Below, piece by piece: positions 56,927 to 58,202 of a DNA stretch of 58,202 bases; the first letter of the stretch is position 1, and every line of letters begins with the position of its first letter. A program made the position numbers and the translations under genes. Source of the stretch: Ardenticatenaceae bacterium (GTDB taxonomy: Bacteria; Chloroflexota; Anaerolineae; Promineifilales; Promineifilaceae). The stretch spans positions 1 to 58,202 of the forward strand of contig JACKBT010000029.1 in assembly GCA_020634415.1 (NCBI GenBank). The letters run 5' to 3'. The notes beneath the pieces were generated by a model. That model saw nothing but the letters and a program-made list of their open reading frames with translations, was not told where the DNA came from and did not search any database.

Positions 56927-58202
56927 CGAAGTACAACATGCGTACCTTCTATATTCTGGCTGTGACCCAGGTGTTTTCGATGATTGGCAGTGCCATGACC
57001 AATTTTGCCATTGGTGTGTGGGTTTATACGGAGACGGGCAATACGACGCCCATTGTGCTGACGGCCTTCTTTACCTGGCTGCCCCCCGTTATTCTCAACA
57101 GCTTCGCCGGTGTGATGGCCGACCGCTTTAGCCGCAAGAAGCTCATCATTTTGAGCGATGCGGCGCAGGCCATCCCCACGCTGCTGCTGGCGCTGGCTTT
57201 TTTGACGCATCGTTTTGAAATCTGGCAGTTGTATACGGCCGCTTTTGTGCAATCGCTTTTTGGTCTGGTGCAAGGGCCGTCCATTTCGGCTTCGGTGACG
57301 ATGCTGGTGCCGGATTCGCAGCGCAACCGGGCCAATGCTATTTTAGCGGTGGCTGGTTCGGCGGCAGGATTAGTAGCTCCGGTAGTGGGCGGCACATTGT
57401 ATGCACTGATTGATGTGGCGGGGGTGATGTTTGTGGATTTGGCGACATTTATAACGGCCGTTCTGGTCATCGCCTTCATTCACATCCCCCAGCCAGAGCA
57501 AACGGCCGAAAGTGCCGCCACACGCGGCTCCGTCTGGCAAGAGATGCGCGGCGGGCTGCAATTTCTGCTGGACAGGCGCGGCATCCTTTACCTGTCGCTC
57601 TACTTCACCTTCCTCAACTTCATCACCAACGGCGTTTTTGTCCTGCGCACCCCCTACATTTTGGCCCTGATTGAGGATGAGAAGTTGCTGGGTGTGCTGC
57701 TTACCACTGCCAGCATTGGCCTGGTGGGCGGCGGCCTCATCACCATCTTCTGGCAAGGCACAAAGCAGCGTATTCACACCATTTTGCCCTCGCTGGCCAT
57801 GGGCGCGGTGCTGCTCATCCTGTTTGGCATGGTACGCACGCCGTTAGCTTTAGGTGTCGTTGGTTTTTTGATGATGCTGCCTTACAAGATGAGCAACGCC
57901 TTGCTCAGCACCGTTATGCAGGCCAAAGTGCCGCCGGATATGCAAGGGCGGGTCTTTTCTTTTACCAGCCAGCTTTCTCTCTTCGCCATGCCCCTCACCT
58001 ATCTGTTTACGGGGCCGCTGGTGGATAATTATTTGGAGCCAGCGGTGGGCGGCGCGAATTGGCATTGGGTGGAGCCGCTGGTGGGCAATGTGGCGGGGTC
58101 GGGGATGGGGCTGTATATTGTGGTTTGTGGGGCGATCTGGCTGGTGGGGACGCTGTTGGTGTATGCGCTGCCGGTGGTGCGTAATATGGAAGTGGATTTG
58201 CC
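56923..58202 (+). CDS. MFS efflux transporter, 3' end outside window
   Basis: At least 426 codons are open to the window edge. The protein is a 12-TM MFS member, of the DHA3 / enterobactin-exporter-like group: FYILAVTQVFSMIGSAMTNF, GVWVYTETGNTTPIVLTAFF, then the signature loop GVMADRFSRKKLIILSD after TM2, and a VPPDMQGRVFSFTSQLSL block in the second half. It would export drugs, siderophores or peptides by proton antiport. It starts inside the stop of the unknown gene (ATGA), so it is cotranscribed with the ECF sigma factor. Confidence 0.92.
   Translation, partial: MTKYNMRTFYILAVTQVFSMIGSAMTNFAIGVWVYTETGNTTPIVLTAFFTWLPPVILNSFAGVMADRFSRKKLIILSDAAQAIPTLLLALAFLTHRFEIWQLYTAAFVQSLFGLVQGPSISASVTMLVPDSQRNRANAILAVAGSAAGLVAPVVGGTLYALIDVAGVMFVDLATFITAVLVIAFIHIPQPEQTAESAATRGSVWQEMRGGLQFLLDRRGILYLSLYFTFLNFITNGVFVLRTPYILALIEDEKLLGVLLTTASIGLVGGGLITIFWQGTKQRIHTILPSLAMGAVLLILFGMVRTPLALGVVGFLMMLPYKMSNALLSTVMQAKVPPDMQGRVFSFTSQLSLFAMPLTYLFTGPLVDNYLEPAVGGANWHWVEPLVGNVAGSGMGLYIVVCGAIWLVGTLLVYALPVVRNMEVDL

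Larger units (their letters stand above)
1002..57471. repeat. dispersed octamer ACGGCCGT, about 113 copies
   Basis: By-eye start positions: 1002, 2068, 2309, 2555, 2830, 3970, 5563, 6332, 6655, 7563, 8361, 8799, 8901, 9073, 9490, 10097, 10115, 11246, 11315, 12127, 13601, 13638, 14654, 15511, 15760, 15943, 16101, 18425, 18508, 18887, 19056, 19579, 19589, 19811, 20061, 20310, 20412, 21800, 23552, 23990, 24845, 25255, 25591, 25788, 26491, 28370, 28720, 29000, 29852, 29898, 30995, 31199, 31416, 31874, 32283, 32541, 32893, 33060, 33441, 33543, 33710, 34054, 34395, 35276, 35586, 35782, 35893, 36619, 37053, 37182, 37945, 39158, 39527, 39674, 39784, 40286, 40372, 40730, 41084, 41436, 42346, 43468, 43686, 43914, 44283, 44634, 45073, 45496, 45632, 46237, 46329, 46794, 47659, 47752, 49042, 49245, 49640, 50099, 50350, 51049, 52323, 52640, 52984, 53045, 53105, 53434, 53539, 53584, 54010, 55051, 55446, 56603, 57464. 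A few may be missed. Near-variants (TCGGCCGT, GCGGCCGT, ACGGCCGC, ACGGCCGA) are also common. Confidence 0.95.

Noticed and set aside
1002..57471. ACGGCCGT as a transcription-factor operator or promoter element
   Set aside because: Nearly all copies lie inside coding sequence and are spread evenly, not upstream of genes.

Overview
The window is a chromosomal segment of moderately high GC, most likely from a filamentous or Anaerolineae-like member of the Chloroflexota. This assignment is an inference from gene content. Supporting genes include ClpC, an F420-type LLM oxidoreductase, an ANTAR two-component pair, many GT-C membrane glycosyltransferases, and secreted or anchored proteins with Thr/Pro-rich stalks. 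I saw no rRNA, CRISPR array, integrase, recognisable transposase or phage gene. One tRNA-Arg(UCU) is present. The right edge cuts an MFS gene.

Layout. 0.3-9 kb: B3/4-domain protein, lipoprotein hydrolase, sugar nucleotidyltransferase, gatA, gatC, def, a CNMP/PH membrane protein, a hypothetical gene and folK. 9-16.5 kb: nnr, an SDR, tRNA-Arg, a deoxyribosyltransferase-like gene, a ThiS/MoaD-like carrier, two proteins with winged-helix-like ends that I cannot name, murI and a PPOX-fold flavoprotein. 16.6-29.4 kb: clpC, an ANTAR regulator with a GAF histidine kinase, a FabF-like synthase, a DapA-family aldolase, a small membrane protein, an ATP-grasp ligase, penicillin acylase and prepilin peptidase. 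29.4-51.4 kb: a cell-surface glycan locus with a flippase-like LPG-synthase TM protein, six GT-C type membrane proteins, a GT4 glycosyltransferase, two methyltransferases, a radical SAM/SPASM enzyme, a sulfotransferase, a Wzx-like flippase and a secreted adhesin-like protein. 51.7-58.2 kb: a transmembrane STAND-NTPase receptor, a small monooxygenase, an LLM oxidoreductase, and an ECF sigma factor / unknown protein / MFS exporter operon.

The most striking signals are in the DNA rather than in any one gene. (1) The octamer ACGGCCGT, mostly as AACGGCCGTT, occurs about 113 times by hand count, where about 1-2 are expected. It lies almost always inside coding sequence, on genes of both strands and in all three frames. 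(2) Local G/C skew tends to flip at these sites, from G-rich on the 5' side to C-rich on the 3' side, whatever the gene direction. (3) At least a dozen loci carry degenerate tandem repeats of 7 bp (sometimes 8 bp) period. Their units differ in sequence and are often arranged as a block followed by its reverse complement. Several lie in frame inside genes as multiples of 21 nt. (4) Short dyads and a MITE-like 96-bp element recur between genes. Together these resemble HIP1 and the heptameric STRR repeats of cyanobacteria, but with a different palindrome and a skew-inversion property I do not know from the literature.

Expression signals. Many genes seem to be leaderless: a TATAAT-like -10 box, often extended (TGnTATAAT), lies 6-8 nt before the ATG. 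Two leaderless mini-ORFs (15 and 11 codons) overlap the start codon of the following gene.
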